The notes: a model not told the origin generated them from the letters alone. Counted from the first letter of the stretch, positions 1 to 9,117 are shown. The stretch is DNA of 64,000 bases from Sessilibacter corallicola (GCF_021290925.1 NZ_JAJSLX010000003.1:186001-250000), one strand, 5' to 3'. Translations and numbers: made by a program.

Positions 1-257
1 GTTTTAAACGCGGCTGTCATATCCCCTTCATTTAAACGGCACCAAGCAAGCAGCCTTGAATTCAAACCCAGCGAAGCAATACTTCGCATGACATCACGTT
101 CTTCATTTCCCATCGCGGGTATGCCAATTTCTAGTTCAGGAACACCGGCATCTGACAAGTGACTCGCAATTGCGATTTTTTCTTCAGCAGTGAACGATAC
201 GCCCGCACTTTGTTCACCGTCTCGAAGCGTTGTATCGTCAATCGTTACTGTTTTCAT
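1..257 (-). CDS. nifV: Homocitrate synthase NifV (5' part, runs off the left edge)
   Basis: NifV condenses acetyl-CoA with 2-oxoglutarate to homocitrate, the organic ligand of FeMo-co. Translating the minus strand from the ATG at 255-257 gives an N-terminus with the [14 protein letters not shown] signature of the homocitrate/isopropylmalate synthase (DRE-TIM metallolyase) family. It is followed by [13 protein letters not shown], which is typical of NifV. Only about 85 codons lie in the window. It is downstream of nifS on the same strand, but a terminator-like hairpin and a separate sigma-54 promoter with a NifA site separate the two, so nifV probably has its own transcript. Confidence 0.93.
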   Translation of the reverse strand, partial: MKTVTIDDTTLRDGEQSAGVSFTAEEKIAIASHLSDAGVPELEIGIPAMGNEERDVMRSIASLGLNSRLLAWCRLNEGDMTAAFK

Positions 258-324
258 AAAACGTGCCCGGTAGATATTCTGCCCAGCCAAAGCATTTGAT
301 TCGCTGTGGTATTTATATTTGGTT

Positions 325-342
325 TAGCAATCGCTATACCTT
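325..342 (-). promoter_or_regulatory. Candidate sigma-54 promoter for nifV
   Basis: Read on the minus strand, GG at 339-340 and GC at 327-328 are separated by exactly 10 bases, with ATTGCT at the -12 element. The -24 side (AGGTATA) is a weak match to TGGCACG. The predicted start of transcription is about 55-60 bp upstream of the nifV ATG. A TGT-N10-ACA site lies about 100 bp further upstream. Confidence 0.55.
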
Positions 343-434
343 TTTTTTTACGAAATTATTTTTTAATAAATTCAATGACCTATCTGTATTTGAAATTTAA
401 ACTCGTTGGTAAGCATTTGGTTTTGTGACATTTT

Positions 435-450
435 TGTCGCAAATCCGACA
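435..450. promoter_or_regulatory. NifA upstream activator site (nifV)
   Basis: Exact TGT-N10-ACA (TGTCGCAAATCCGACA), the consensus NifA site. It lies about 95-110 bp upstream of the candidate nifV sigma-54 promoter. Confidence 0.65.
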
Positions 451-488
451 TCGGGTTCTGGAGAAATAAATTAAAATTTCTTAAAAAC

Positions 489-515
489 GAAAAAAAAGGC
501 CGCAAATTGCGGCCT
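489..515 (-). terminator. Rho-independent terminator after nifS
   Basis: A perfect 9-bp inverted repeat (AGGCCGCAA / TTGCGGCCT, 497-515) is followed in the minus direction by a run of eight T (490-497 read as the complement, the last base shared with the stem). It sits 47 bp beyond the nifS stop codon and would end the iscA-nifU-nifS transcript. Confidence 0.85.
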
Positions 516-561
516 AAATGCTCTTCGGAGCGCTTATAAAAGGAAATTTTTTCGTTTAGAT

Positions 562-1770
562 TTACGCGTATACCGGAGCGAAGGATTTCTCCGGTTCTTC
601 TACTGGGCCATTTTCATCCCAGTAAGGTGACAGTTTACGTAATTTCGCAACAATCGGCGGAATGGCTTGAATAACACGTTCAACTTCTTCTTCAGTATTG
701 TAACGCGACAGTGAAAACCGCACTGTGCCATGTGCTGCCGTATAAGGAATACCCATCGCTCTCATTACATGGGACGGTTCCAAAGAACCCGAGGTGCAAG
801 CTGAGCCACTTGAGGCCGCGATGCCCTGCTTGTTCATCAGCAGTAATATGGCTTCCCCTTCGATATATTCAAAAGCGATATTTAACGTGTTTGGCAGCCG
901 ATTTTCTGGGTCGCCCGTGACAAAAGAGTTTGGCACAGTTGCAAGAATGCCTTCCTGAAGACGGTCACGCAAAGCACGTACATAAGTATTTTCATGCGCC
1001 ATGTTGTCCATCGCTAATTGTGCCGCTTTTCCTAAGCCGACAATTGCCGCGGCATTTTCAGTTCCAGCACGGCGTCCTCGCTCTTGATGGCCGCCTCTTA
1101 ATAAGGGACGAAAGCGTGTTCCGCGGCGCAGATATAAAACGCCGACCCCTTTGGGAGCATGTAACTTGTGCCCAGAAAGCGAAAGCATATGAATATTGGA
1201 ATCTTGTAAATTTATAGGTAATTTTCCAACCGCCTGAACGGCATCGGTATGAAACATGACCCCAGCTTCTTGTGCCATTGCCGCCATCTCTTCGACCGGA
1301 AAAATAGTCCCGGTCTCGTTGTTGGCCCACATGACGGAAACAACAGCTACATTTTCAGATAGCAACGCCTTATATTCATCTAGGCTCAAACGACCTTTTT
1401 CATCGACTTCTAATCGATGCACTGTGTAGCCTTGCGTTTCGAGATTGTCGCAAAGCGTTAAGACGGCTGGATGCTCGACTTCGGTTGTAATGATTTCTTT
1501 GCGATCCGGCAGCGCTCTCAATGCCGATAAAATGGCCGTTGAATCAGACTCTGTGCCACAAGATGTGAAAATAATTTCGGAGTCGTGCTCGGCACCCAAT
1601 AAGGTTTGAATGGTTTTACGGGCATTTTTTAACGCAAAACCAACTTTATTGCCAAAGCTGTGTAATGATGAAGGATTACCGAATTGCTCAGTGAAAAAAG
1701 GCAACATTTCTGACACGACTTCTGGGTCGACCATCGTTGTTGCATTGTTATCCATATAGACATCGTTCAT
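562..1770 (-). CDS. nifS: Cysteine desulfurase NifS
   Basis: PLP enzyme that takes sulfur from L-cysteine and passes it as persulfide to NifU for nitrogenase Fe-S clusters. The 402-residue protein starts MNDVYMDNNATT, as NifS does. It has the aminotransferase class V PLP-lysine motif SLSGHKLHAPKGVG and the persulfide-forming cysteine in the loop SSGSACTSGSLEPSHVM. The length is normal for NifS. It follows nifU with only one base between the genes, so the two are co-transcribed and probably translationally coupled. The NifS-type active-site loop separates it from SufS-like desulfurases. Confidence 0.97.
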   Translation of the reverse strand: MNDVYMDNNATTMVDPEVVSEMLPFFTEQFGNPSSLHSFGNKVGFALKNARKTIQTLLGAEHDSEIIFTSCGTESDSTAILSALRALPDRKEIITTEVEHPAVLTLCDNLETQGYTVHRLEVDEKGRLSLDEYKALLSENVAVVSVMWANNETGTIFPVEEMAAMAQEAGVMFHTDAVQAVGKLPINLQDSNIHMLSLSGHKLHAPKGVGVLYLRRGTRFRPLLRGGHQERGRRAGTENAAAIVGLGKAAQLAMDNMAHENTYVRALRDRLQEGILATVPNSFVTGDPENRLPNTLNIAFEYIEGEAILLLMNKQGIAASSGSACTSGSLEPSHVMRAMGIPYTAAHGTVRFSLSRYNTEEEVERVIQAIPPIVAKLRKLSPYWDENGPVEEPEKSFAPVYA

Positions 1771-1771
1771 C

Positions 1772-2746
1772 TTAAGCCTCCGCGATTTCGCTTAATTGCT
1801 GTTCGGTCACAGGAAGTACTTTGACAAATTCGCCCAGGGCTTCTATCAGCTTCTGCTGTATGCCACCGACTGTTGCAGTTGCCAATTGACAACCCACACA
1901 GGCTCCAATGAGCTTGACGTAAATATTTTTGCCGTCAACGTCGATAAGCTCAACATCACCGTGGTCACGCTGCAAAGAAGGCCGAATCTCTTCTAAGGTT
2001 TTTTCAATGAGATGAATTCTTTGAACACTCGTCAGCTTAGTTTTTGCTTTTTTCTTAGTTTCAACAGGCTTTTCTTCGGTAGCTTTTTTTGCTTCAGGTA
2101 TAACAAGTTCGTCGCTGTTGAGCGTTACTACATTTTTTTGCTTAGCAGCAATCGGCGCGGGAACAAACTTTTCTCCACGCGCTTCCATTTCTTCAGCAAG
2201 GATCTGTTCGATGCCTTCATGACAAGAAGAACACCCGCCTCCAGCCTTGGTGAAATTAGTAACATCTTCAACGCTGCTCAAAGAATTACTTTTGATGGTG
2301 TCTCTGATCATCACGGCATCGATTGCGAAACACTTACAAATCAACGCACCTTCTTCGTGGTCGTCTTCAATTTCTTCACCACGGTAATCGGCAACAGCGG
2401 CCTGTAAAGCTTCACGTCCCATCACTGAGCAATGCATTTTTTCTGGCGGCAAACCATCTAAGTAATCGGCAATATCTTGATTGCTAATTTTTAATGCATC
2501 ATCCAAGGTAAGCCCTTTAACCATTTCTGTTAGCGCCGAAGAAGACGCAATTGCAGAGCCACAACCAAACGTTTGAAAGCCAGCATCTAAAATAATGTCT
2601 GTCGCGGGTTCTACTTTAAGGGTTAAACGTAAAGCGTCACCACAGCTTAAAGAACCAACATCGCCAACAGCGTTTGCCTCATTAACAGCGCCAGCGTTTT
2701 TTGGGTCATAAAAATGTTCTTTTACTTTTTCAGAATAATCCCACAT
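1772..2746 (-). CDS. nifU: Fe-S cluster scaffold NifU
   Basis: Modular scaffold on which [2Fe-2S] and [4Fe-4S] clusters are built for nitrogenase proteins. The 324 residues show the three NifU modules in order. The N-terminal IscU-like domain starts [19 protein letters not shown] and has the scaffold cysteines in SLSCGDALR and [13 protein letters not shown] central Bfd-like [2Fe-2S] domain has CKCF and GGCSSC. The C-terminal Nfu domain has [14 protein letters not shown] Lys/Glu-rich linker joins the last two domains. It lies between iscA-nif and nifS in one minus-strand operon. Confidence 0.97.
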   Translation of the reverse strand: MWDYSEKVKEHFYDPKNAGAVNEANAVGDVGSLSCGDALRLTLKVEPATDIILDAGFQTFGCGSAIASSSALTEMVKGLTLDDALKISNQDIADYLDGLPPEKMHCSVMGREALQAAVADYRGEEIEDDHEEGALICKCFAIDAVMIRDTIKSNSLSSVEDVTNFTKAGGGCSSCHEGIEQILAEEMEARGEKFVPAPIAAKQKNVVTLNSDELVIPEAKKATEEKPVETKKKAKTKLTSVQRIHLIEKTLEEIRPSLQRDHGDVELIDVDGKNIYVKLIGACVGCQLATATVGGIQQKLIEALGEFVKVLPVTEQQLSEIAEA

Positions 2747-2783
2747 AGCTTATTCCTCTCCTAAAACAGGAATTGATCAACGC

Positions 2784-3107
2784 TTAACACGTGAATGAAT
2801 TACCACAACCGCAAGTGCCGGTTGCGTTTGGATTTTCGAATTTAAACCCGCTACCTTCGAGGTTTTCAACGAAGTCAACGGTCACGCCTTCTAGCAGCTG
2901 AGCGCTATTTTCATCGACAACAACGGTGACGCCACCGCAATCAATATGTTGATCGGTTTCTGAAGTTTCTTCTTCCAGCTTCATTGTGTACTTAAATCCT
3001 GAACATCCACCACCCTCAACTTGAATTCTTAATCCGGCGACAGGCTTATCGACACTAGTAATAAATCGATCAACGGCTTCAACTGCTTTTCCCGTTAGAG
3101 AAATCAT
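2784..3107 (-). CDS. iscA: Nif-type IscA/HesB Fe-S carrier protein
   Basis: A-type Fe-S carrier of 107 residues (HesB/IscA/Erp family). The three conserved cysteines are visible: one in GGGCSGFKYTM and two in the C-terminal CGCGNSF. It is the first gene of the iscA-nifU-nifS operon, so it probably relays clusters made by NifU/NifS; this matches the nif-specific IscA of Azotobacter. A strong candidate sigma-54 promoter and a NifA site lie upstream. Confidence 0.93.
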   Translation of the reverse strand: MISLTGKAVEAVDRFITSVDKPVAGLRIQVEGGGCSGFKYTMKLEEETSETDQHIDCGGVTVVVDENSAQLLEGVTVDFVENLEGSGFKFENPNATGTCGCGNSFTC

Positions 3108-3122
3108 GGACTCTCTCCTAAA

Positions 3123-3139
3123 TTGGCAAATTCATTGCA
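3123..3139 (+). promoter_or_regulatory. Candidate sigma-54 promoter for nifZ
   Basis: GG (3125-3126) and GC (3137-3138) are 10 bases apart in TTGGCAAATTCATTGCAA, a good match to TGGCACG-N4-TTGCA. It would give a leader of about 190 bases before nifZ. It lies inside the leader of the oppositely directed iscA transcript. A weaker GG-N10-GC alternative lies at 3168-3181. No NifA site is seen upstream of it; the nearest is downstream at 3308-3323. Confidence 0.5.
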
Positions 3140-3196
3140 ATCAACAATCATGTAACACCAAGCGAATGGCGACTTACACGCTTTTCATATGACAAA

Positions 3197-3214
3197 TTGC
3201 AATGCTTATGCCAC
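3197..3214 (-). promoter_or_regulatory. Sigma-54 promoter for iscA-nifU-nifS
   Basis: The minus strand reads GTGGCATAAGCATTGCAA, with GG and GC 10 bases apart and a perfect TTGCA -12 element. The predicted leader is about 80 bases. An exact NifA-type site lies about 100 bp upstream at 3308-3323. Confidence 0.75.
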
Positions 3215-3307
3215 GGGCTTTAGATAATATTTTTCCCTTTTTTTCAGTGACTTGGAGAGCCCGCGGTGATTTATGCTGCTGTCATAAAGTCAACCGCATA
3301 GGACTTT

Positions 3308-3323
3308 TGTCAGATTTACTACA
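3308..3323. promoter_or_regulatory. NifA upstream activator site (iscA/nifZ region)
   Basis: Exact TGT-N10-ACA (TGTCAGATTTACTACA). It is about 96-111 bp upstream of the iscA sigma-54 promoter and ends 18 bases before the nifZ ATG, so it would lie within the nifZ leader. Confidence 0.65.
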
Positions 3324-3341
3324 AAGCGATGGAGCAATGAT

Positions 3342-3602
3342 ATGCATGTGTATGAATTAGAACCTGGCGATACCATATTCGCCGCCGACACTTTAAAAAA
3401 TGATGGAACGCTTCCTGGTTTTTCAACGGACGAGGTTGTCGCTACCAAAGGTCAGCGCGGCGTTGTAATTAATACCGGGCACCTGGAAGGTCAACAGAAT
3501 AAAATTCTTTTTTTAGTAAGATTTGAAACAGGTGACTCAAGCAATCCGCTTGGACCCGCAGTTGCGTGCTGGCCGGAGGAGCTTAGTCTTCCAAAGGAAT
3601 GA
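3342..3602 (+). CDS. nifZ: NifZ family protein (short form)
   Basis: The 86-residue protein has the core of the NifZ domain: ELEPGDTIFA, then KNDGTLPG, RGVVINTGH and the C-terminal CWPEELS. NifZ takes part in maturation of the nitrogenase MoFe protein, in particular formation of the second P-cluster. The protein is about half the length of the longer Azotobacter-type NifZ, so it is essentially the domain alone. It is transcribed away from iscA-nifUS. GGAG lies about 10 bases upstream of the ATG. Its family is clear; whether it does the full NifZ job is not. Confidence 0.8.
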   Translation: MHVYELEPGDTIFAADTLKNDGTLPGFSTDEVVATKGQRGVVINTGHLEGQQNKILFLVRFETGDSSNPLGPAVACWPEELSLPKE

Positions 3603-3622
3603 GTGAATTAATCAAGAATGTT

Positions 3623-3654
3623 GTTCGCACCCAGTAATAGATTGGGTGCTGAAC
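3623..3654. terminator. Hairpin between convergent nifZ and the nifE operon end
   Basis: Inverted repeat GCACCCA / TGGGTGC (3627-3633 and 3643-3649), extended by GTTC/GAAC with one bulge. There is no strong T run on either side. It lies between the nifZ stop and the end of the minus-strand nifEN operon, so a bidirectional terminator is likely but not proven. Confidence 0.5.
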
Positions 3655-3679
3655 AGTCTGGAAATAAAGAGTTATTAAT

Positions 3680-4180
3680 TTAACTGTCGTTAGAAAAAAA
3701 GGAGCAGGCAATTTCGTAGAAAGCCAAGCCGCCAATTTCATCATGGGTATCTAACTCACGCAGCTTGGCTAATACTGTTTTCGCCGCGAGTACGCGTCCG
3801 CGTCTTAACCGGCAAACACCGAGTGCTTTTAAACTAAAAAGGTATAATCTTTCAGGGCCATTTTTTAGCTGCCAATCAGCCGATTTTTTGGATAGCCGCC
3901 GATAATTTCGAGTGCAGCCTATTTGCTTAGCGCCTTGAGCTAGAGAGGCCCACACGGCAGCCTCTGCCTGGTCATAACGTGCTTGCACAAAATAGAATTT
4001 GTACAGTGAAATATGAACATCTATTTGCCCTACCCAATTTTCACGCGCCTGCAAAAGCAAGTTTTCGCGTTTATTGGTGTCTTTAACTTGCAGAGCTTTA
4101 TCCAGTAAGGCTTTTAAGCTAGGCGGAAGTGACTGAGAAAAGTAGGCGCTTTCGCTGGAAAATTGTAATAAATTAGACAT
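3680..4180 (-). CDS. Nif-associated TPR-like protein of unknown function
   Basis: About 166 residues, mostly helical, with TPR-like pairs of helices (for example YKFYFVQARYDQAEAAVWAS and LFSLKALGVCRLRRGRVLAA). It is the last gene of the nifE-N-X operon and lies 33 bases beyond the FeSI-type ferredoxin gene, so it is probably co-expressed with cofactor assembly. The ATG at 4178-4180 was chosen. A GTG at 4201 in the same frame would add seven residues, and neither start has a clear ribosome site. No catalytic motif is visible, so a protein-interaction role is only an inference. Confidence 0.7.
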   Translation of the reverse strand: MSNLLQFSSESAYFSQSLPPSLKALLDKALQVKDTNKRENLLLQARENWVGQIDVHISLYKFYFVQARYDQAEAAVWASLAQGAKQIGCTRNYRRLSKKSADWQLKNGPERLYLFSLKALGVCRLRRGRVLAAKTVLAKLRELDTHDEIGGLAFYEIACSFFSNDS

Positions 4181-4213
4181 TGATACAATGCACTCGGTCA
4201 CATCTAAAACGGC

Positions 4214-4534
4214 TTACCAGAATTCCTCAGGTGCTAATTTATCGCTATAGAGTTTGCCATCTATAATATGTTGATCAATTATTTTCTCAGCATCTTCTGC
4301 CTCAACTGAACCGTACATTGTACCACCAGGATAGATCAGTACGTTCGAGCCTGTTTGACAAGGACCTAAGCAACCGGTTTGAGTCAGTGCGACGTTTTGC
4401 AGATTTTTTTGAATCAGTATTTTTGAAAAAGCGTTAAATACATCGGCACAACCTTTTTGCGCACAACTGCCGCGGGGGTGCCCTGGTTGCCTATTTTGAG
4501 CACAGATAAAAATATGATGATCTGGTTTTGGCAT
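4214..4534 (-). CDS. Thioredoxin-fold [2Fe-2S] ferredoxin (Shethna protein I type)
   Basis: The 106-residue protein starts [15 protein letters not shown] and has cysteines at about 11, 24 and 29, then [19 protein letters not shown]. This is the ligand pattern of the Azotobacter FeSI-type (2Fe-2S, thioredoxin-like) ferredoxins. Such proteins are nif-associated electron carriers in the cytoplasm, though their exact partner is not fixed. It lies between fdxB and the TPR-like gene in the nifEN operon. The ATG follows a GAGA-type ribosome site. Confidence 0.9.
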   Translation of the reverse strand: MPKPDHHIFICAQNRQPGHPRGSCAQKGCADVFNAFSKILIQKNLQNVALTQTGCLGPCQTGSNVLIYPGGTMYGSVEAEDAEKIIDQHIIDGKLYSDKLAPEEFW

Positions 4535-4586
4535 AATTATATTCTCTCATTAAAGACTTGCTCCAGGGTTACCTGGAAAAGCAAAT

Positions 4587-4895
4587 TTAGGCGGCTGCTT
4601 GTTCGTGTGTATGACAATTTTTTGGGCAAACTCGAGAACAAGACTTACAACCGATACAATCTAAGGCATCTTTAATTGCCATTACCTTAAGCTCGTCATC
4701 ATCATCGTAATCGTCTTCATCATACTCATCGTCTACGTCAACCAGATCAGACTTATCGACCAATTCAAACACATCTCTCGGACAAACTTTGTAACAACGA
4801 CCACAACCAATACACGTATTAGCATTCAGCTCAGTTACAAATTCGGGAACCCATTGTGTCCCACCACGCGTTTTACCGACGATCGTCGCTGTCAT
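4587..4895 (-). CDS. fdxB: Nif-specific ferredoxin III, 2[4Fe-4S]
   Basis: Electron carrier with two Cys4 motifs, CIGCGRCYKVCP and CIGCKSCSRVCP, separated by a very acidic segment (an Asp/Glu stretch at about residues 55-70). The start at 4893-4895 (MTATIVGKTRGG) gives 102 residues. It has a GGAGG ribosome site 8 bases upstream and avoids the overlap with the upstream DUF683 gene that a longer start would cause. An acidic inter-cluster insert is normal for nif ferredoxin III. It probably feeds electrons to FeMo-co assembly by NifEN. Confidence 0.92.
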   Translation of the reverse strand: MTATIVGKTRGGTQWVPEFVTELNANTCIGCGRCYKVCPRDVFELVDKSDLVDVDDEYDEDDYDDDDELKVMAIKDALDCIGCKSCSRVCPKNCHTHEQAAA

Positions 4896-4939
4896 TGTTT
4901 TTAACCTCCAAAGTTTTCGACCTCCAAAGAAAAGTGAGC

Positions 4940-5152
4940 CTAAGCTGTTGTTGCCTGATCCAGCTTCGCTTGCGCTTCTTTCCAAGCTTCACACGCTAAA
5001 ATCGTGTTTGAAGCAAGCTCAGTTAATTGCTCGTAATCGCTCCATAGTGTGTCTTCAACTACGTCATGAATTTTGGATGCCCACTCAGTAGCGATACGCT
5101 TTTTCTTTTTAGCGTCTTTATTTAACGCTTTTAATTCTTCTTCGTTCATCAT
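4940..5152 (-). CDS. DUF683/CCE_0567-type nif small protein
   Basis: Seventy residues, almost entirely helical and rich in Lys and Glu, with the LKALNKDAKKKKRIATEW...KIHDVVEDTLWSDYEQL core of the CCE_0567/DUF683 family. This family nearly always sits between the nifX-associated DUF269 gene and ferredoxin III, as here. Members have been reported as small metal-binding helical-hairpin proteins. Two adjacent ATG codons are available. The second (5147-5149) has better spacing to the GAGAGGG ribosome site. Confidence 0.88.
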   Translation of the reverse strand: MMNEEELKALNKDAKKKKRIATEWASKIHDVVEDTLWSDYEQLTELASNTILACEAWKEAQAKLDQATTA

Positions 5153-5241
5153 ACCCTCTCGTTATCAGCTTGAGCCCAAACGTTAAATTGAATAAATCAT
5201 TTAAAGTTTTTCTACTAACGTTTTACTGCTAAAATTTTCCA

Positions 5242-5754
5242 CTACAGCTTTGCTACTTCTCGATGGTTGTTGACCAACTCCACGGCTTTGGCGAGTAATT
5301 TTTGAACATCGGCAATCATCTTTTCTGGAGAGTCAAAACCAAAGCGATGGACATCTCTCAAGGTTTTGTCTAGGGCTACGAGTTTGCCTACTGTAATAAA
5401 TACCCGGCCAAAACCCTCGTGTGTTAAATTAATGACTGGCACCGCCATTAGACCGGTTTCTTTTTCAATCATTTGTGCAACGCCATTGTAAAACGCTTTT
5501 ACTCGGGAGATAACGATCTCATCGGGATCACCGACAACTGGAATTTCTCTACGTCGTGCTTTGGTTAATATGAGTGGATCCAAAACTTTAGCATCGGACC
5601 AATTATCGTATGTGCCGTAACTGTCTACTGCGCGCAATTGCACCACCATCTGTTTTAAAAATGGGTGCTCTAATAATTCATTGCCATCTTCAAGCACTGG
5701 AGTATCTGATTCTTCAATCATGTTGAACCTCGTCTTATTCGAGTTATCTGTCAT
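5242..5754 (-). CDS. NifX-associated protein (DUF269)
   Basis: The 170-residue protein matches the NifX-associated DUF269 family: FLKQMVVQLRAVDSYGTYDNW, then a GDPDEIVI segment and a conserved YNGVAQMIEKETGL region. Its gene overlaps the end of nifX by 11 bases, so the two are translationally coupled. The family is found only in diazotrophs, next to nifX. Its biochemical role is not settled. A part in FeMo-co handling is inferred from context. Confidence 0.9.
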   Translation of the reverse strand: MTDNSNKTRFNMIEESDTPVLEDGNELLEHPFLKQMVVQLRAVDSYGTYDNWSDAKVLDPLILTKARRREIPVVGDPDEIVISRVKAFYNGVAQMIEKETGLMAVPVINLTHEGFGRVFITVGKLVALDKTLRDVHRFGFDSPEKMIADVQKLLAKAVELVNNHREVAKL

Positions 5755-6217
5755 TCATTCCATCGCTTTCAATGCGATATTCGTTGAGATCGTGTTGGCG
5801 TTGAATCGCTCTCGCTAACCAACTAGAGGGGCCCTCACTTAATTCTTTTTGAAACGCCGATATCAAGTTTTTAATCAAGGTATCGTCTACAACCTTTAAC
5901 GGCTGCACGTGCTGATCTAAGAGCTGTTTAACCGCGGATGCACCACAGGCGCGACAATAAACGGCAACACAATCAGTTAAAAAATCCAGTTTTGCAGCTA
6001 ATTTATCATCGGTTTGTTCTTTGGTTTGATCGTCGAATTGCGCCGCTTCTAACAAGGTGTATGAGTCCGGTTGCACACCGTAAATAGCCAATGACTCAGT
6101 GGTGCCAAAATGCTGATTGACGTGTTCACCGTTGTCTGTCGCAAATGCGATTCTTAGCCATGCTTGCTCCGGCTCATCACTAATAACGCGAAGTTGTCTT
6201 CGCAGCCCCGAATTCAT
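5744..6217 (-). CDS. nifX: FeMo-co/NifB-co carrier NifX
   Basis: NifX binds NifB-co and FeMo-co precursors and hands them to NifEN. The 157 residues hold one NifX/NafY-type domain (about residues 20-130) with the motif VNQHFGTTESLAIY, in which the His is the candidate cofactor ligand, then CVAVYCRACGASAVKQLL. The C-terminal GPSSWLARAIQRQ is typical of NifX. Its ATG overlaps the nifN stop by one base (TAATG), and its end overlaps DUF269. Confidence 0.95.
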   Translation of the reverse strand: MNSGLRRQLRVISDEPEQAWLRIAFATDNGEHVNQHFGTTESLAIYGVQPDSYTLLEAAQFDDQTKEQTDDKLAAKLDFLTDCVAVYCRACGASAVKQLLDQHVQPLKVVDDTLIKNLISAFQKELSEGPSSWLARAIQRQHDLNEYRIESDGMNDR

Positions 6218-7590
6218 TAGGCTACATCATCTCTTTTTTGTGCCAGCGGTGAGTGATACGGCTGCATACCCCGATGATGATTCTGTAGTAAATTGGCTAG
6301 ATCAAATAAAGTTTGCTGCGTCCCTCGGTAACCAAACCAGCAACGTTGGAAACCACCGACTAAATCATATTGTGGGAAACCAATTCGTAAGATGGGAATG
6401 CCTAGGCGCTCAGCGCTTTCCACTGCGTGACTGTTGCCAAGAAACAATTCAGCCCCACCCTCTTTCGCAAGTTGTTCTGCGTCTTCTAAATCGCCAATTT
6501 TTACGCGTTCTATATTCACGCTCTCTAGCGCTGGATTTTTTAACGCCATTTTTGCAGGTACAACGGCAGCTACCGTTGTAGCCCCCATGCTTGTCAATAA
6601 TGCGTCGAAGCCAAGCAAAAGATCGGGGTCTGAAGCAATGGCCACTTTGGCATCACCAATCATAAAATGGGTGTCGAGCATGGCGTCTTGCAGTTGACTG
6701 CGCTGGCGTCGCCATTTTTCAGGAACCGGTTGCTCGCTTATTTCCGACAACGTCATAAACCAGCGATCACATTCTTCTTGGCCCATTAAATGTCCAAAAC
6801 GAAAATCCGGTACGTGAGTGCGTTCCAATAAGGAATCAGCTGCACCGAGTAAACTGTGGCCGATAACTAGAGTTGCGGCGTTTTCTCCGGCCTGTCTAAT
6901 ATCGTTTAAGCCGGTGCCTCCCGTGGTTAATGCGCTAAACTCTGTGCGCTCTAAATGGCCATCTAACGAGCCCGAAAGATCGGGAATTAACATCGGCCGC
7001 AAACCAAAGCTCTCAATACTTTCGCAAACAAATTCCAAATCGCCTGGCGTAAGATTACCGCCGCAAAGCACATTTACTTGTTTTTTTCTCAATCCGACCT
7101 TCGTGTGGTCTACAGGCACTAAAGCCTCGACGATAGATTTGAGCGCAAGCGCAAAACCACTTTCAAAACTACCCGAAAAATCCGGTGTGTTAACACAAAC
7201 AACTTCGACTTCAGAGAAATCAGGGTATTTTTTTCTAAACGTTTTAAGCGCGGCATTAATATCGCAGCCTTGCGTTTCCGCTAACCCTGTAGTGACTAAA
7301 CCGATTATTTCTGGCTTGTTTTTCTCGGCAATTGTTTTTAATGCCTCAATAATATTCTCGTCTGCCCCCATTACGGAGCTTACTTGATCCATCGCCGTCG
7401 TTTGCAAAGGTATCGGTTCGCGAAAATGTCTGACAAAAAATACTTTTGCAAAGGCCGTGCAACCCTGTGAACCATGCATTAATGGCATGGCACGATTAAG
7501 ACCAAGAAACGCAAGTGCGCCACCGATTGTTTGACTGGTTTTCAGTGGACTGACCGAGAGTGCTTTGTTTCGTTTGACAAGTTCAGCCAT
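6217..7590 (-). CDS. nifN: FeMo-co assembly scaffold subunit NifN
   Basis: NifN is the beta-like subunit of the NifEN scaffold on which NifB-co is turned into FeMo-co. The 457 residues belong to the nitrogenase component 1 family. They show the N-terminal [34 protein letters not shown] segment in NifK-like alignment, with the GSQGC cysteine, and later [27 protein letters not shown]. The gene is four bases downstream of nifE and is coupled to nifX. Confidence 0.96.
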   Translation of the reverse strand: MAELVKRNKALSVSPLKTSQTIGGALAFLGLNRAMPLMHGSQGCTAFAKVFFVRHFREPIPLQTTAMDQVSSVMGADENIIEALKTIAEKNKPEIIGLVTTGLAETQGCDINAALKTFRKKYPDFSEVEVVCVNTPDFSGSFESGFALALKSIVEALVPVDHTKVGLRKKQVNVLCGGNLTPGDLEFVCESIESFGLRPMLIPDLSGSLDGHLERTEFSALTTGGTGLNDIRQAGENAATLVIGHSLLGAADSLLERTHVPDFRFGHLMGQEECDRWFMTLSEISEQPVPEKWRRQRSQLQDAMLDTHFMIGDAKVAIASDPDLLLGFDALLTSMGATTVAAVVPAKMALKNPALESVNIERVKIGDLEDAEQLAKEGGAELFLGNSHAVESAERLGIPILRIGFPQYDLVGGFQRCWFGYRGTQQTLFDLANLLQNHHRGMQPYHSPLAQKRDDVA

Positions 7591-7594
7591 AAAA

Positions 7595-9010
7595 TTACCT
7601 ATTAACCGTCATTGGCGTAGCGAGTGTGTCTGTGGCACTGTCCCACGGCGCGGCTTTTCGCACAGCAGGCCAGACGGGACTTTCTATTGTTAAACAGAGT
7701 TGCCGTACAAGTTCGACCATGCCGTCGTATCCGGCATAAGCGAATTCGCGTTCTTGATTAATATCTAAAAAAGGAATTTTCGCTTTCAAGGCCGTGTACA
7801 TGTTTCGACCACCGGCAATTAAAATATCGGCTTTGTAATCTCGAACGGTTTGCAGTAAAACTTTAGGGCTGCCTTCGTCCAGCATTTTTACGTCGTCGCC
7901 CATCAGTTCACGAATTCGCGCTTTGTCTTCTTCGGTGGATTTTTTTGTACCGGTAGCCACAACTTGCATGCCCAAGTCTTGAAGAGCCGATATTACCGAC
8001 CAAGACTTAACGCCCCCGGTATACAGCAGAACGCGCTTACCGGCGAGGCGAGGCTTCCACTCGTCTAACTTACTTTTAATTTTAATTTCTTCACGTGCAA
8101 TAAGTGCTTCGGTGCGAGCAATTAAATCATCGTTACCAATTAATCTGGCAATATCACGAAGCGCCTGGGAAGTATCGGTGATGCCATAAAAACTTCCTTC
8201 AAACCACGGTGTTCCAAAGCGATCTTGTAGCTTACGGGCAACGTTCAACATCGCTTTGGAGCAAACCATCATATTAACTTGCGCTGCGTGCATGGTTTGC
8301 ACTTCTCTAAAACGAGCGTCCCCAGAAAGCGTGCACAGAATTCGCAAACCCAGTTCGTCAAATAAAGGCAGTACATGCCAAAATTCACCGGCAATGTTGT
8401 ATTCGCCTATTAAGTTAATATCGAAAATAGGAATGTTTGGATTTTTTTCGAGCTTGGGTACGGGATCGGGTTCACGCGTGCCGATGACATATTTCACCAT
8501 CGCTTCGCCAGCTATTCGATTACCTAGATTTTTAGTACCGTAAAACCCCGCCGCGTCGATCGAAACCACCGGTACTCCAAATTGCTCCTCAGCCGTTCGA
8601 CACACAGCATCTACATCGTCACCAATAAGCGCTGGCACACAAGTGTTATACACAAATACTGCCGGCGGCGAATAGGATTCGATGGCTTGTTTTATAGAGT
8701 GGAAGAGTCGCTTCTCACCCCGCCCCATAATCACATCTTGCTCGGTCAAGTCAGTGGTCATGCCAATACGATAAAGAGTCGGCCCGCTTGATCTTGTACC
8801 TCTGTTATCCCAAGAACTGCCTGCACATGCGATGGGGCCATGAACAATGTGAGCAACATCAGCAATAGGCAACAACGCGATTTGGGCACCGTCAAACGCA
8901 CAGCCGCCTGCCGCAGAACCCGGTTTGGGTTTCGCACAGCCCGACTTTTCCTTCTTGTTATGGGAGCAAGCGGGTTCGTCTAGCAGTTCGGCAATTTCGT
9001 TTGCTTTCAT
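7595..9010 (-). CDS. nifE: FeMo-co assembly scaffold subunit NifE
   Basis: NifE is the alpha-like subunit of NifEN. The 471 residues show the cysteines expected for the NifEN P-cluster-like [4Fe-4S] site ([23 protein letters not shown] and [16 protein letters not shown]). Later come the [10 protein letters not shown] and [10 protein letters not shown] segments of this family. It is the first gene of a long minus-strand operon. Its candidate sigma-54 promoter is at 9118-9135, with a NifA site at 9206-9221. Confidence 0.97.
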   Translation of the reverse strand: MKANEIAELLDEPACSHNKKEKSGCAKPKPGSAAGGCAFDGAQIALLPIADVAHIVHGPIACAGSSWDNRGTRSSGPTLYRIGMTTDLTEQDVIMGRGEKRLFHSIKQAIESYSPPAVFVYNTCVPALIGDDVDAVCRTAEEQFGVPVVSIDAAGFYGTKNLGNRIAGEAMVKYVIGTREPDPVPKLEKNPNIPIFDINLIGEYNIAGEFWHVLPLFDELGLRILCTLSGDARFREVQTMHAAQVNMMVCSKAMLNVARKLQDRFGTPWFEGSFYGITDTSQALRDIARLIGNDDLIARTEALIAREEIKIKSKLDEWKPRLAGKRVLLYTGGVKSWSVISALQDLGMQVVATGTKKSTEEDKARIRELMGDDVKMLDEGSPKVLLQTVRDYKADILIAGGRNMYTALKAKIPFLDINQEREFAYAGYDGMVELVRQLCLTIESPVWPAVRKAAPWDSATDTLATPMTVNR

Positions 9011-9117
9011 AGGAATAAACTCGTTAATACGTTAACCGTTCGCCTTTTACTTTTACTTTAGAGAACCCAATCTAGGGCTTCTCTTTTTAGATTTAGAGTC
9101 TTCTCTGATAGAGCAAA

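Noticed and set aside
2012-2407. 131-codon open frame opposite nifU
   Set aside because: It is antisense to the clearly conserved linker and central domain of NifU; Phe-rich sequence of this kind is the shadow of an AAA/GAA-rich gene on the other strand.
4896-4985. Upstream extension of ferredoxin III by 30 residues
   Set aside because: The extension overlaps the DUF683 gene, and the start at 4895 has an excellent GGAGG site and matches family N-termini.
6117-6581. 154-codon open frame opposite nifN/nifX
   Set aside because: It spans the junction of two conserved genes on the other strand and shows no family features.
6818-7387. 189-codon open frame opposite nifN
   Set aside because: Antisense to a well conserved gene, with no recognisable domain and no ribosome site; it is a shadow frame.
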